Part shown: one piece after another, positions 20,953-29,891 of the stretch
How positions within the stretch are numbered: position 1 is the first letter of the stretch
Layout: every line of letters begins with the position of its first letter
Assembly: GCA_942159475.1 (NCBI GenBank)
Contig: OW804097.1
Span: 109,802,582 to 109,866,581, forward strand
Length of the DNA stretch: 64,000 nucleotides
DNA from: Sthenelais limicola
Lineage: Eukaryota > Annelida > Polychaeta > Phyllodocida > Sigalionidae
Direction of reading: 5' to 3'
Program-made: the position numbers and the translations under genes
The notes under the pieces: generated by a model
Told to the model about the DNA's origin: nothing
Database searches by the model: none
Seen by the model: only the letters and a program-made list of their open reading frames with translations

Positions 20953-21086
20953 AACAGAGGAAACGCATGGACGATGATGACTGGACCGCCCTTCGACCTG
21001 ATTTAACCACCTCGGATGCTGTTCGGATGCCCTGGATCCTCGGATCATGACCCTGGTGTGTGGCGCCGACATTTACGTGAAGTCTA

Positions 21087-21345
21087 CAATAATGAAAGTG
21101 ATAACCTTTTTCATAAAATAAGTTCTGTAGAACAGATTGTTTGCTTGTTAGTGAGGACACTATATGCTCCTGCCTGTCAAACGTGAAAAGGTTTTTCATA
21201 AATTTTCTTTCTTACTTCGGATAATTGTTCACATTAGTTAGGACACAGAATGCTCCTATTTGTCGATTCCTGAAGTTTTCATAAGATTGATTTATTTGTT
21301 CATTGTAGAGAGGACACACTATATGCTCCTACTTGTAGACTTTTA
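21087..21345 (+). repeat. Three imperfect tandem repeats upstream of the 3' LTR
   Basis: Three units carry GAGGACAC...ATGCTCC (G/T)...TGTC followed by TTTTCATAA-type words; the GGACAC cores lie at about 21154, 21241 and 21312 (spacing 87 and 71). They sit in the element's 3' untranslated region just before the polypurine tract and may be an enhancer or RNA structure. Confidence 0.65.
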
Positions 21346-21393
21346 CTTTTTCTTACCCTGTCGAGTTTTTAAGATTTTTCTTTTCAAACTCTT

Positions 21394-21409
21394 AAAAGAA
21401 AAAAGGGGG
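21394..21409 (+). other. Polypurine tract
   Basis: AAAAGAAAAAAGGGGG lies three bases upstream of the 3' LTR, the expected site for plus-strand DNA priming. Confidence 0.85.
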
Positions 21410-21412
21410 TAT

Positions 21413-21921
21413 TGTGGTGATATTGGGTGTAGGTGGCCGCTGAGGGTTAGTTCGTCCGAACCTCCCCAGTGGTCACTACTGGTCCGCGGGACTTTTTAGT
21501 CTAAATCATATGTTTTGCCTGTCGCCTTTTATATATTTAACAGCAGCCAGCTGTTGGTCGATAGTAACCACGACCTGGGTTTCTACCATTTAATGTAAGC
21601 TGTAGAGGCCATGATAAACCTCTCAGTGTGGATAGTGTTACTTAAACCACTCATTGTGAATTGTTGACTGTTGATGTATATGTCTGATGGACACCTTTGG
21701 ATGAGGGTTACCTGGCTGGCCAGGTAATCCGAAGTCCACAGTCCAGTCAGGTCTGATGCGAACTGATGCCAGTTCCGAAACCTCACAATAAAACCCAAGT
21801 GAACAGGTAGCGCCTGCCTTTGTTCCTTTTGTTCTATGTAACTCTCGATTGATAAGCTTCGGATACGCCAAGGGAAACAAACCTGCGACACAGATACACT
21901 ACAGTAGTCCGATTCACTACA
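21413..21921 (+). repeat. 3' LTR of the gypsy element
   Basis: 509 bases with TG...CA ends, matching 10279-10787 with one visible substitution. TATA-like box at 21530-21540 and AATAAA at 21787-21792. Followed by the target duplication ACAG. Confidence 0.95.
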
Positions 21922-22778
21922 ACAGTAGGTATTATAGATATTACATGTGGTAGCATTGACAGTGATATCGATTCTACATGATTTGTTGTTTTTAAATCAG
22001 GACATGTATGTTTATAATGTAAGGTTTCACCCAGTACAGAGTGACATTATGACATAGATTTCTGGCCATAGCTGGATCGATATACTTCTTTCCAAGCTTT
22101 ACAACCTGGCTGTGATGGTATTGGCTTAATTCATTATTTTGTCATATTACATTTTTAATTTTTAGCTGGTAAAGGAGAGAGGCCCATGCCTTTGGGTTAG
22201 CTGTTTTCCTTTTTAGTTTTTTGGGATTCCTGTTTTTATTGTATTCCAGGCTAGTTTTGCTCTGTATGAGAAGCTATTTCAGTATAAGAATGGGGAGTTT
22301 TCACTACTAACTGGTGAAGTAGAGGGGCCATGTGAATGTTTTTATTTTTGATGGACAAAACTGTTTGTTAATAGCTGCTATATTGTTCAGAACGTAGCAC
22401 TCACGTATACTGAACGATGGTGGTGCATTCACACATAATATATATAGCCTCTACCAGTCGCGCAGGCACTATGGCTTAAAGATCTTTGGGTGACGTTGGG
22501 TGGTAAGTGTGACCGTGAATAGACCCGACCATGCACCTATTATTGAACGAAAATTATTATATATTAAATTGAAGTGTGATGTAATAAAATAGGCACAACT
22601 TGGGGAGACACTTTTACTCTCTCCAACAGCCCAATTCTTCCCCATAGTTCCTGAGAATGTGTGGTCGGTATACACGGGCAGTACGCGTTGCTAGCTGCAT
22701 GGCGTCACCAAAGAAAGATGGCGGCCGTCGTTGCCACCTGTATCACGTAACCAGAGCGTGGTGGCCGTCTCAAAGAAT

Positions 22779-22960
22779 ACATCTTCTCCTCCCACCCCAC
22801 CCCCTCAGTGCTGCCACCTACACACAACAACCAACATACATCTACTTCCTCCTCTTCCAGCCACCACCAACTCAATCCAGCAGGTGGAGCCACCTACTAC
22901 GCTCCATACTGGGATAGTTACTGAGATTGGCTTCATTCCCATTCAGTAAATTAGGCTAAA
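22779..22960. repeat. Segmental duplication block B, copy 1
   Basis: Matches 62941-63122 (CATCTTCTCCTCCCACCC to ATTCAGTAAATTAGGCTAAA) with only a few substitutions. It lies between the inverted-terminus element on the left and LINE-1 on the right. In the other duplicate it follows block A directly. Confidence 0.9.
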
Positions 22961-22968
22961 TTAGGAGA

Positions 22969-23343
22969 ATGCAAGCAGTAGCGCTTGGAGTCATCATAAT
23001 GGAGATACCAGGAATCTCCTTAAACCGATATACAAAAGGAAGACAAAATGATGAGGAAGGACAAGATATACTACACAGCGCCCTAACAACAATAAATAAC
23101 ACAATTAGGAAAAGAAACCGAAAGGCATCCTTCTACTGTGAGACGAAGAAGAAAATCTGTAAAGCTAAATTTATTGCCCCGCATATAGAAGGAATTGTTC
23201 ATAAGAAAAGGAAAAATTGTACGTCTCATAGATACCTAGGCAAAACCAGAGATGGGCTACATTTTAACCAAGATGCGATCAGCAAGTTCGCATCCCTCAC
23301 CTATACAACCTTCTATAGGAACATCCACGAATTATGCAATTAG
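22969..23343 (+). pseudogene. C-terminal end of a LINE-1 ORF1 with SGNH-esterase block V
   Basis: A 124-codon frame starts within three bases of the truncated 5' end of the LINE. It is basic and ends with HRYLGKTRDGLHFNQDAISK; the D-G-L-H pair corresponds to the Asp-x-x-His catalytic block V of SGNH/GDSL esterases found in ORF1 proteins of CR1-like LINEs (family knowledge). The N-terminal part with the nucleophile Ser is missing because of the truncation. The ATG at 22969 is probably not the original start. Confidence 0.6.
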
Positions 23344-24105
23344 AACCGTGACTATATCAACTTTAAATATCTTTCTTATCTAAAAGTAAAAATACTTAAA
23401 CAAACTTTTGATCTGTGGTAACATGCTGCGGCGTGGCAAACCCAGACGAAACATTTTTTACAAAAATATCCTCCCAAATAGGCAAGCAACACAGCTCTTA
23501 TAAATCATGTGGCAAAGCTTGAGGTGAATACTGTAAATAATGTACATACTCAGCAACATGCAAAGCGTGGCAAGCTGATGAACATAATACACTTTCTTTT
23601 GATAGATCTTTTGATGTATTTTTCTTTCATAAACCGCACCCTTGTACTGGCATCTACTTAATAGACCGATACTCAAGTAACACATATTTTTTGGCCTAAA
23701 ATTATGTGGCAAAACTTGAGGTCAATGAGAGTTCTCTATATATGCCTTCTGTGTTCTGTTGTTTGGCTAAGTAAGCCTTTTGTTCTATTAAAATACTCAA
23801 GAAACACAATTATCAATAAGAAATCCTGTGGCAAATCTTGAGGAATTTAAATTTAAATTATTTTTTCTCGCGACTTTTTTCTTTCTCTGCTGTTGTTTTC
23901 TTCGGGGTAGCGGATCTTTGCCCCCCTCACGTGACCCTAGTATCCAATCTTAAGCCCGAGAGAATAGCACATAGAACCTCCTTGGAGAAATAGGGACCGC
24001 CACCCTTTTCTTCCTCTCCAAGGAGGAAAAGAGCCCCTGCAGTCATCTGCAAAGAAGGGCATCAAAAATAAAATAAAATCCCAAATCCTTTTTCTCACCT
24101 TTTAA
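23344..24105 (+). other. LINE-1 inter-ORF region with repeated GTGGCAAA words
   Basis: No coding frame is apparent. The word TGTGGCAAAnCTTGAGG(T/A) recurs near 23512, 23705 and 23826, with weaker copies near 23436 and 23570. Similar TGGCAAA words recur in the 3' untranslated region of the same LINE (near 40330, 40438 and 40598). Confidence 0.5.
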
Positions 24106-25841
24106 ATATGCCATGAAGCCATAAAGGGCTCTCCATAGCGCATCTAAATACACAGAGTCTTCCTGGGAAATTTGAGCTTTTCAAAATTGAAATATTAAAA
24201 CTGGCTCCCAAAATCATAGGCATAACGGAATCATGGCTACATAACAACATAAGCAACCATGAAATAGAACTACCTGAATATAGCTTAGAACGGCTGGACA
24301 GAAGCTGGACTGATGTAAATAAAACCAAACCCAAAAGAGGTGGAGGAGTAGCTCTGTATATAGACTCGAATGTTAGCTATACAAGCCAACCCAATCTAAA
24401 CACAAGTACAAAAGATTGTGAATGCATTTGGGTTAAAGTAAATTTAAACTATACAAAACCTATTTTTATTGGATGTTTATACAAACCACCAAAAGCAGAT
24501 CACGACACTTTTCTCCAATACTTAACAACCACAATTGAGACAATAACTAGCAACAAAAAGCATGAAGTATTCTTACTAGGTGATTTTAATATAAATTTAC
24601 TAGATACCAAAACTAAGAATAGAAAAGACCTAAAAGATCTGGAAGCAAATATGAACCTAGCCCAATATATAAAAGAGCCAACTTGCTATCACCTAGATGA
24701 AAATCAAATACTAACTGGTACACTAATAGACCATATATACTCTAATAGTGAAACTATAATGGAAGCAGGTGTAATAAATGTGTCGCTAAGTGACCATGAA
24801 TTGATCTATATTATAAGAAAAAAATATTCAAAAAAACCTAAAACAATAATTGAAAAAGGTAGATCACTCAAAAATCTGAACATTCCAAAATTCCAAAGAG
24901 AACTTTTTAACAGCTTTAACTGGAATAGTTTTACAACCATTACATCGTGTAAAGAAGCATGGGACACGATAATAAATAGAATAAATATCACTTTTGACTC
25001 ACTAGCCCCACTAAAACAAATCAAAATCAAAATAGCAAATGACCCTGGATAACCCAAGGAATAATTGATCTGATCCAAAGGAAAAATAATCTAAGAAAAA
25101 AAGCATCAAAATCAAAAAGCCAGGCTGACTGGGATGAAGCAAAAAAAATTAGAAAAGAAACAAATAATGCCCTTAAACACGCAAAGAGAAACTTCATTTT
25201 ACAAGAATTAACAGACAACTCCAAAGATCAGAAAAAATTTTGGGTAGTAGTAAATACTCTATCCCCCACAAAAAACAAAGCTGAACCAATATTTCTAACT
25301 GACTCCAACAACCAAGCAATAGAAAATGACAGTTTACCAGGATATATAAACAACTACTTTGTCAATATTGCGTCAGACTTAACTAGTAATCTAGTCCCTG
25401 ATTGGAAACCTAATACCCCACCCGCTCAACATTCACTAAGTGATATTAGAACAAATGAAGTGGAAATCCTAAAACTACTCAAAAAACATAAATCAAAACA
25501 AAGCATCATCCATTGAGCACATTCCGACTATGATACTTAAGATAGCTTCAATAGTTCTATATAAACAATTTACACACTGTATTAACCTATCGCTCAAATC
25601 CAACATTTTTCCTGGAAAATGGAAGACAGCCAATGTAGTACCCCTATTCAAAGGAGGGGACAAAAGCCAGATCAATAACTACAGACCAATATCACTACTC
25701 CCCACCCCTAGTAAGATAATAGAGAAAATTGTACACAATAGAATATCCGAAAACCTAGAAGATCATAATACCCTGAATGCAGAGCAATTTGGTTTTAGAT
25801 CAGGAAGATCAACTATAGAGGCATTAACCACAGTAACCGAT
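24106..25841 (+). pseudogene. LINE-1 ORF2: endonuclease and N-terminal RT part
   Basis: The first stretch (about 24120-25050) reads an AP-type endonuclease: GLSIAHLNTQSL, GITESWL, KRGGGVALYI, FLLGDFNINL and SDHE, all the metal-binding and catalytic blocks. A one-base loss at about 25045 breaks the frame before what should be the W-I-T-Q segment, and a second break falls near 25500. RT then resumes with YRPISLLPTPSKIIEKI and EQFGFRSGRSTIEAL before the insertion at 25846. Old inactive copy. Confidence 0.85.
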
Positions 25842-25845
25842 AATA

Positions 25846-26423
25846 AACTGAAATCTTTAGGTCCAAGATCCGACCTATTTAGCCCTGATCATGGTCAGGG
25901 CATGCACGCCACACATGGCCTGGCCAGGAGGGAGGGGGAGATGAGCTACTCAGAGCTCACCCCTCCCCCCCCCCCCCCCCCCCCCCCAGCCCGACCTAAT
26001 TACTGTATCCACTGCTCTGGGTTTATCAAGAGGGGGGAAGGGCTAAGAGGGAGGGGGGCAGGCACGAGCCTTGGGATCTATGAGTAAGGGATGGGAGGGG
26101 GAAGGCTGAGGAGAGGGATCCAACTTGCATGCACTCCTTTTATGGTCTCTGCATGGGGAGCAGAGGTCGGCGTGTGGGCAAGGAAGATCCTCTCTCCCTC
26201 AACCAATTAGAGGGAAGGGGAAGAGCCAGTGGAATATTTCCTGGGTTTGATTATATGAATAATTCATGATTTTGGAGTATAAATAAAGTGAAAGACTAGG
26301 ACCTAGGTACTCGCTGAGTCACCACCGCCTAGGCCGAATCCAGACGAACTACAACCTCGGACTTCTTGTCTCACTTCTTCATCTTACTGAACCTATGGGC
26401 TAAAAACCCTTAGACTTCTTTAC
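25846..26423. mobile_element. About 578-bp insertion in LINE-1, possibly a solo LTR
   Basis: It separates two adjoining RT segments that should be continuous, with AATA on both sides (25842-25845 and 26424-26427). It has a C22 tract near 25966-25987, G/C-rich low-complexity sequence, and near its end a TATA-like GTATAAATAAAG (about 26278). No open frame of note. The promoter-like sequence and 4-base flanking duplication fit a solo LTR, but clean TG...CA ends are not at the duplication boundary, so a SINE or other short element is possible. Confidence 0.5.
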
Positions 26424-26427
26424 AATA

Positions 26428-26681
26428 TCATGGCAGCTAGACAATAATATAGACACCTTAATATCCTTTATAGATTTCAAAAAAGCATTTGATTTAGTAA
26501 ACCACCAAATTCTGCTGACAAAACTCGAACATATAGGAATAAAAGGAAACCTATTAATGTGGTGCAAATCATACCTTGCAAAACGCAAACAAAAGGTGAC
26601 AGTGAACAATCTAACCTCACAGGAGCTGGAGACAAAGACAGGTGTGCCACAGGGCTCGATCCTAGGCCCACTTATGTTTAT
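26428..26681 (+). pseudogene. LINE-1 ORF2: central RT segment
   Basis: Reads LISFIDFKKAFDLVNHQIL (with the first catalytic Asp of the RT palm) and TGVPQGSILGPL, then is cut by the minus-strand LINE-3 insertion at the target duplication TTTAT (26677-26681 and 39369-39373). The next RT motif, HADDT, is found on the far side. Confidence 0.85.
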
Positions 26682-27359
26682 ATATATATATAACAACTTT
26701 TATTCAGTTTACAGCTTACATAGATTTTCAATTTCATCAATCACTGAAATGGATAACAATGCTCTGCGTAGCAGATCTACCGCACGATCCAATGCTATTA
26801 TTATTATGTTAACATTTTGTTAATAAAGTTTTGAGTCCAACTCTGTAAAATAGAGTTTTGATGATCTTTCTTGTGATTGTTCATAGTTTTTCCTTGTATT
26901 TGTATTTGCCTATCGTTCATCAACTAATTAGTTGTAGTATAAGTGTCAATGTCCGTCAAGGAATATTAGCAGTTAAAGTTGTTTTTAACTATGCAGATGA
27001 ATTTTACAATATAACATTTTCTCAGACTGTAGGGTCTGATAAAGAGCTGTCTGAATATAAGAACATAATGTACAGTACAGTAATTTACAGTAACAGCAAC
27101 AGTCTGATTTCCCTTCCTTTTACCCAATACCGAAAAAGACTAGACTAGACTACAGGGAGTAGCACACGCACGTTCACGCGCTCCGTGCATTTTGGTCCTT
27201 TTCTCTGGAATTACCCAGGCGATTCATCTCATCACCACACATCACCTTCATAATGCACCTGGGAGTCTGGTGAAGCGGTTGGTTATTGGATTGGAACCTT
27301 ATTTTGAACAGAATAGTGACTATACTTTTTGATTTGTATAATATTCCCTAACATCGACC

Positions 27360-28826
27360 ATGTTTGGCGTCGGTTCGGAACCGGCCAACGATGACAGAGG
27401 ACAACAACAGCAAGATCTGTTTGTTCATCCGTGCAAAAGTGCAACCGAGAAAGCTACTTTGAGGCACAAAGGATTACCAGTTAATCCCTTACCAATGCAC
27501 AAAATACACTCGTCCGTAGAGCTTGAGCTAAAAAATGACCCGTGCACGATTGAAGAATTGAAGAGGTCCCTCGAGTTTACTCAGGCCAACCAAGCGCAAT
27601 GTTTACAGAAAGTAAATGAAATGTGTGAAATAGACAGGTCCCGATACGAGCAATACAGGATGATGGAGAGAGAGCTTATTTCAGTAAAACGTCACAACAT
27701 CAAGATTGAAAATCTTTTACTGGAATCTGAGATTGAGAACCGAAAACCAAATCTGATTTTCTCAGGAGCCCTCGAAACTAAACATGAGGACACCAAGGCC
27801 TTGGTAATCCGAATACTAAAGTATATCGACGATAGGACAACTGATAAAGAAGTCCTTTTCGCCAGAAGGATAGACTCCAGACAAATGGGGGCGAGACAGA
27901 TCCGAGTCAGATTTTGCGGGGAGCAAGCTAGAAATTTCTTTTTTTCCCGAAGAGCAAAGCTTAACAAATCGGACCAATATTACCGCATTTATCTAAACGC
28001 CGACCTGCCACAGCCTATCCAAGAACGGAAAGAAATGTTGAATACGGTCCAGTCGCATCTTAGATCTAAGGGGATAAACGACTGTCCAATTTTCAAAGAT
28101 CGTATTAGTGTACAAGGTTCTTCCTACAGATACGATGAACTTAACAACCTGAAAGTAGGACATCGGATTTGTGACGCGAAAACCAAGATTATCAACGGGA
28201 GAGTCTACTTCCATTCATCTCATAGTTGGCTCTCCAATTTCTTCCCATGTAATCTTGAAATCAATGGCCTGCTATTCCACTCTGTGGAGCAGGCCTACCA
28301 CTATGCAAGATTCAACGCTTCCAAAAGGCCGGATTTGGCAAGGCAGGTTTACGAATGCTATGATGCCAAGGAGGCGAAACGGCTATCGCACCAAACATCT
28401 TCTTCTCCTGATTGGGACAAAGAAAAACCCAACGTCATGAAAACCCTAATAGAAGAGAAGTTCAATCAAAATCCCATTCTCAAGGACAAGCTAATTGAGA
28501 CTGGAACCATGCCACTCTACGAGGCCACGAAATGCCCCTTCTGGGCCTGTGGTAGCACCATTAATTCTGAGGATCTAAAAGAGGGGAAGCACACAGGAGG
28601 GAATATGGTAGGAAAAATCCTATCTGATTACAGAAAGTACTTGAACGAGGGAGCTACCTATACTCCCACTGAGTATGAGATGTTGGACCCCCAAGGGCAA
28701 AAGATTCTTCCCTCAGCTAGTCATTCACCGCACCGAAAAGAAAGAGCTACTCAGTCAATCGCAGCCGCCGCCCCCCCCCGACCGGGACCAACAAGGTCTC
28801 CCTGGAGAAGAAGAAATGCAATCTGA
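27360..28826 (+). CDS. LINE-2 ORF1: coiled coil, RRM-like region and NADAR/YbiA-like domain
   Basis: Starts at ATG 27360. Residues about 55-125 are helical and coiled-coil-like (ELKRSLEFTQANQAQ to IENLLLESEIENRK). Residues about 126-265 resemble the RRM plus C-terminal domain of L1-type ORF1 proteins (KPNLIFSGAL, RQIRVRFCGEQARNFF, IYLNADLPQPIQERKEML), expected to bind RNA. Residues about 280-430 match the NADAR (YbiA) fold: VYFHSSHSWLSNFFPC, LLFHSVEQAYHYARF, DAKEAKRLSHQ, WDKEKPNVMKTLIEEKF, NPILKDKLIETG, ATKCPFWACGS, GGNMVGKILSDYRKYL. Family members act on ADP-ribose/NAD-type substrates, and some remove ADP-ribose from guanine (known for other members, not shown here). The final ~30 codons after the C9 tract (28771-28779) are probably out of frame; the RG-rich continuation lies in the +1 frame. 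Confidence 0.85.
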   Translation: MFGVGSEPANDDRGQQQQDLFVHPCKSATEKATLRHKGLPVNPLPMHKIHSSVELELKNDPCTIEELKRSLEFTQANQAQCLQKVNEMCEIDRSRYEQYRMMERELISVKRHNIKIENLLLESEIENRKPNLIFSGALETKHEDTKALVIRILKYIDDRTTDKEVLFARRIDSRQMGARQIRVRFCGEQARNFFFSRRAKLNKSDQYYRIYLNADLPQPIQERKEMLNTVQSHLRSKGINDCPIFKDRISVQGSSYRYDELNNLKVGHRICDAKTKIINGRVYFHSSHSWLSNFFPCNLEINGLLFHSVEQAYHYARFNASKRPDLARQVYECYDAKEAKRLSHQTSSSPDWDKEKPNVMKTLIEEKFNQNPILKDKLIETGTMPLYEATKCPFWACGSTINSEDLKEGKHTGGNMVGKILSDYRKYLNEGATYTPTEYEMLDPQGQKILPSASHSPHRKERATQSIAAAAPPRPGPTRSPWRRRNAI

Positions 28827-29259
28827 AGATGCTCTGTCAAGTATTGCTGAGACAGTTCCCAATCAATCCCAACAGAGGAACTCCAGGACCAGGGGAAGGG
28901 GAAATGGTGGAGGAAGACGAGGGAGAACTAACAACGGACGAGGACGTGGTTCTGGTGGCCCTAATTTCAATTTCAATTCGCAGGATAAGAAAAAAAGGTT
29001 CAGAAGTGGTGACGACTACTTTAGTCCAGCCAAAAGAGCGAATAGCCCCAGAAACATACATCAGGTTCAACAAAGCTATCTTGACTCAATTAGACCGGAC
29101 CCGCAAGTCATGCAGAGCCGACTCTTAGCTTTCAACAATTGTCCACCCCCCTCCAGCCAATTCCATAATCCGCATATGAACTATGCGTTTGCCACACGCA
29201 CAGAAGCTACTGATAGTTACTTTCCGGTGGAAGGCGATGCCCTAGGATCGTACACATAA
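28780..29259 (+). CDS. LINE-2 RG-rich C-terminal part of ORF1 (other frame)
   Basis: This frame is +1 relative to the NADAR ORF and is open from before 28675 to TAA at 29257-29259. After the C9 tract it reads an acidic stretch (PGEEEMQSEDALSSIAE) and then an RGG-type low-complexity region (SRTRGRGNGGGRRGRT, GRGRGSGG), then KKKRFRSGDDYFSPAKR. RG-rich tails commonly bind RNA. I infer that it was, or still is, the C-terminus of ORF1, joined by slippage or +1 shift at the C9 tract, or separated by a one-base change. Independent translation from the GUG/AUG near 28675 is possible but less likely. Confidence 0.6.
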   Translation, partial: DRDQQGLPGEEEMQSEDALSSIAETVPNQSQQRNSRTRGRGNGGGRRGRTNNGRGRGSGGPNFNFNSQDKKKRFRSGDDYFSPAKRANSPRNIHQVQQSYLDSIRPDPQVMQSRLLAFNNCPPPSSQFHNPHMNYAFATRTEATDSYFPVEGDALGSYT

Positions 29260-29273
29260 ATCACCACAACGCC

Positions 29274-29891
29274 ATGAGTACGATAGTTGTTACGGATTCT
29301 CGAGGAAAATACCTTGAGTCTCGCTTAAGACCACATAATATAAGAGTCTATGTCTTTAGTGGTGCCAAGATGGATTATTTGTGCACTCAATCGATTGCCA
29401 TTTTCCATGCACACCACCCTACTAATATATTGATCGCAGGTGGCATCTGCAATCTATCTGTGCTAAACAGGAGTACCAGAGAGATATCCTTGATTGAATA
29501 CACAGAGGATGAACTAGTGAATTATATGGATACAGTCTATTCACAAAGCTTATCCCAACTGTCTCATATCTTAAATCAATGTAATGTAAGTATTGGAGGC
29601 CTTATTGGTATGGATCTGGCTAAGGCCAACAGGCAGGATCAGAGATCATCATATCAAGATATGCTCGACTCGGCTATTATAAGGATAAATTATAACCTGA
29701 GGGCCCTGAATCGAGATCGACATGTTAGGCATGTGCACCTAAACAGCAAAGTACATGCGGTAAACCAAAGGAGGCACCGTCACTACCTACAACGACTCCA
29801 TGATGGGGTCCATTTTGATGCGATTGTTATGAAAAGTTGGGCCAAACAGATAATCGACTACCACAATGACCCCACTGATGGAAATAATTGA
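29274..29891 (+). CDS. LINE-2 SGNH-esterase-like ORF
   Basis: 205 codons, starting 15 bases after the RG-rich frame ends. Block I reads IVVTDSRGKYL, keeping the Asp-Ser with the nucleophile at about Ser9 although the usual Gly is Thr. Block III is GGICNLS (G-x-N oxyanion type). Block V is DGVHFD near residues 177-182, supplying the Asp and His. Esterase domains of this type are known in ORF1 proteins of CR1-like LINEs, usually fused with other ORF1 domains; here the domain is a separate ORF. It is close in kind to the 240-codon ORF of LINE-3. A lipid- or membrane-related role has been proposed for such domains; nothing in this sequence proves activity. Confidence 0.75.
   Translation: MSTIVVTDSRGKYLESRLRPHNIRVYVFSGAKMDYLCTQSIAIFHAHHPTNILIAGGICNLSVLNRSTREISLIEYTEDELVNYMDTVYSQSLSQLSHILNQCNVSIGGLIGMDLAKANRQDQRSSYQDMLDSAIIRINYNLRALNRDRHVRHVHLNSKVHAVNQRRHRHYLQRLHDGVHFDAIVMKSWAKQIIDYHNDPTDGNN

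Larger units (their letters stand above)
10279..21921 (+). mobile_element. Young, nearly complete Ty3/gypsy LTR retrotransposon with an extra ORF
   Basis: Layout: 5' LTR (10279-10787), primer-binding site, gag, -1-frame pro-pol, an about 1.1-kb spacer, a third ORF, short tandem repeats, polypurine tract and 3' LTR (21413-21921). The 4-base target duplication is ACAG (10275-10278 and 21922-21925). The order PR-RT-RNase H-integrase and the GPY/F-type integrase tail place it in Ty3/gypsy (Metaviridae). The LTRs differ at one visible position, implying a recent insertion. One in-frame TAG breaks pol. GC content is clearly higher than in the flanks. Confidence 0.95.
9601..22778. mobile_element. 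DNA-transposon-like element with 14-bp inverted termini, hosting a gypsy element
   Basis: The outer ends are ATTCTTTGAGACGG (9601-9614) and its exact reverse complement (22765-22778). They lie where block A stops and block B begins, while the duplicate copy at 62935-62941 is uninterrupted apart from a few bases, so this is an insertion. Without the gypsy element the unit is about 1.5 kb and shows no transposase frame, so it looks non-autonomous. A ~60-base direct repeat (TTTCACYCAGTACARAGTGA ... CATAGCTGGA) occurs at about 10203-10264 and 22024-22080. The right terminus region holds a YY1-like AAAGATGGCGGCCG at about 22714. A target duplication is not clear. Superfamily unknown. Confidence 0.6.
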
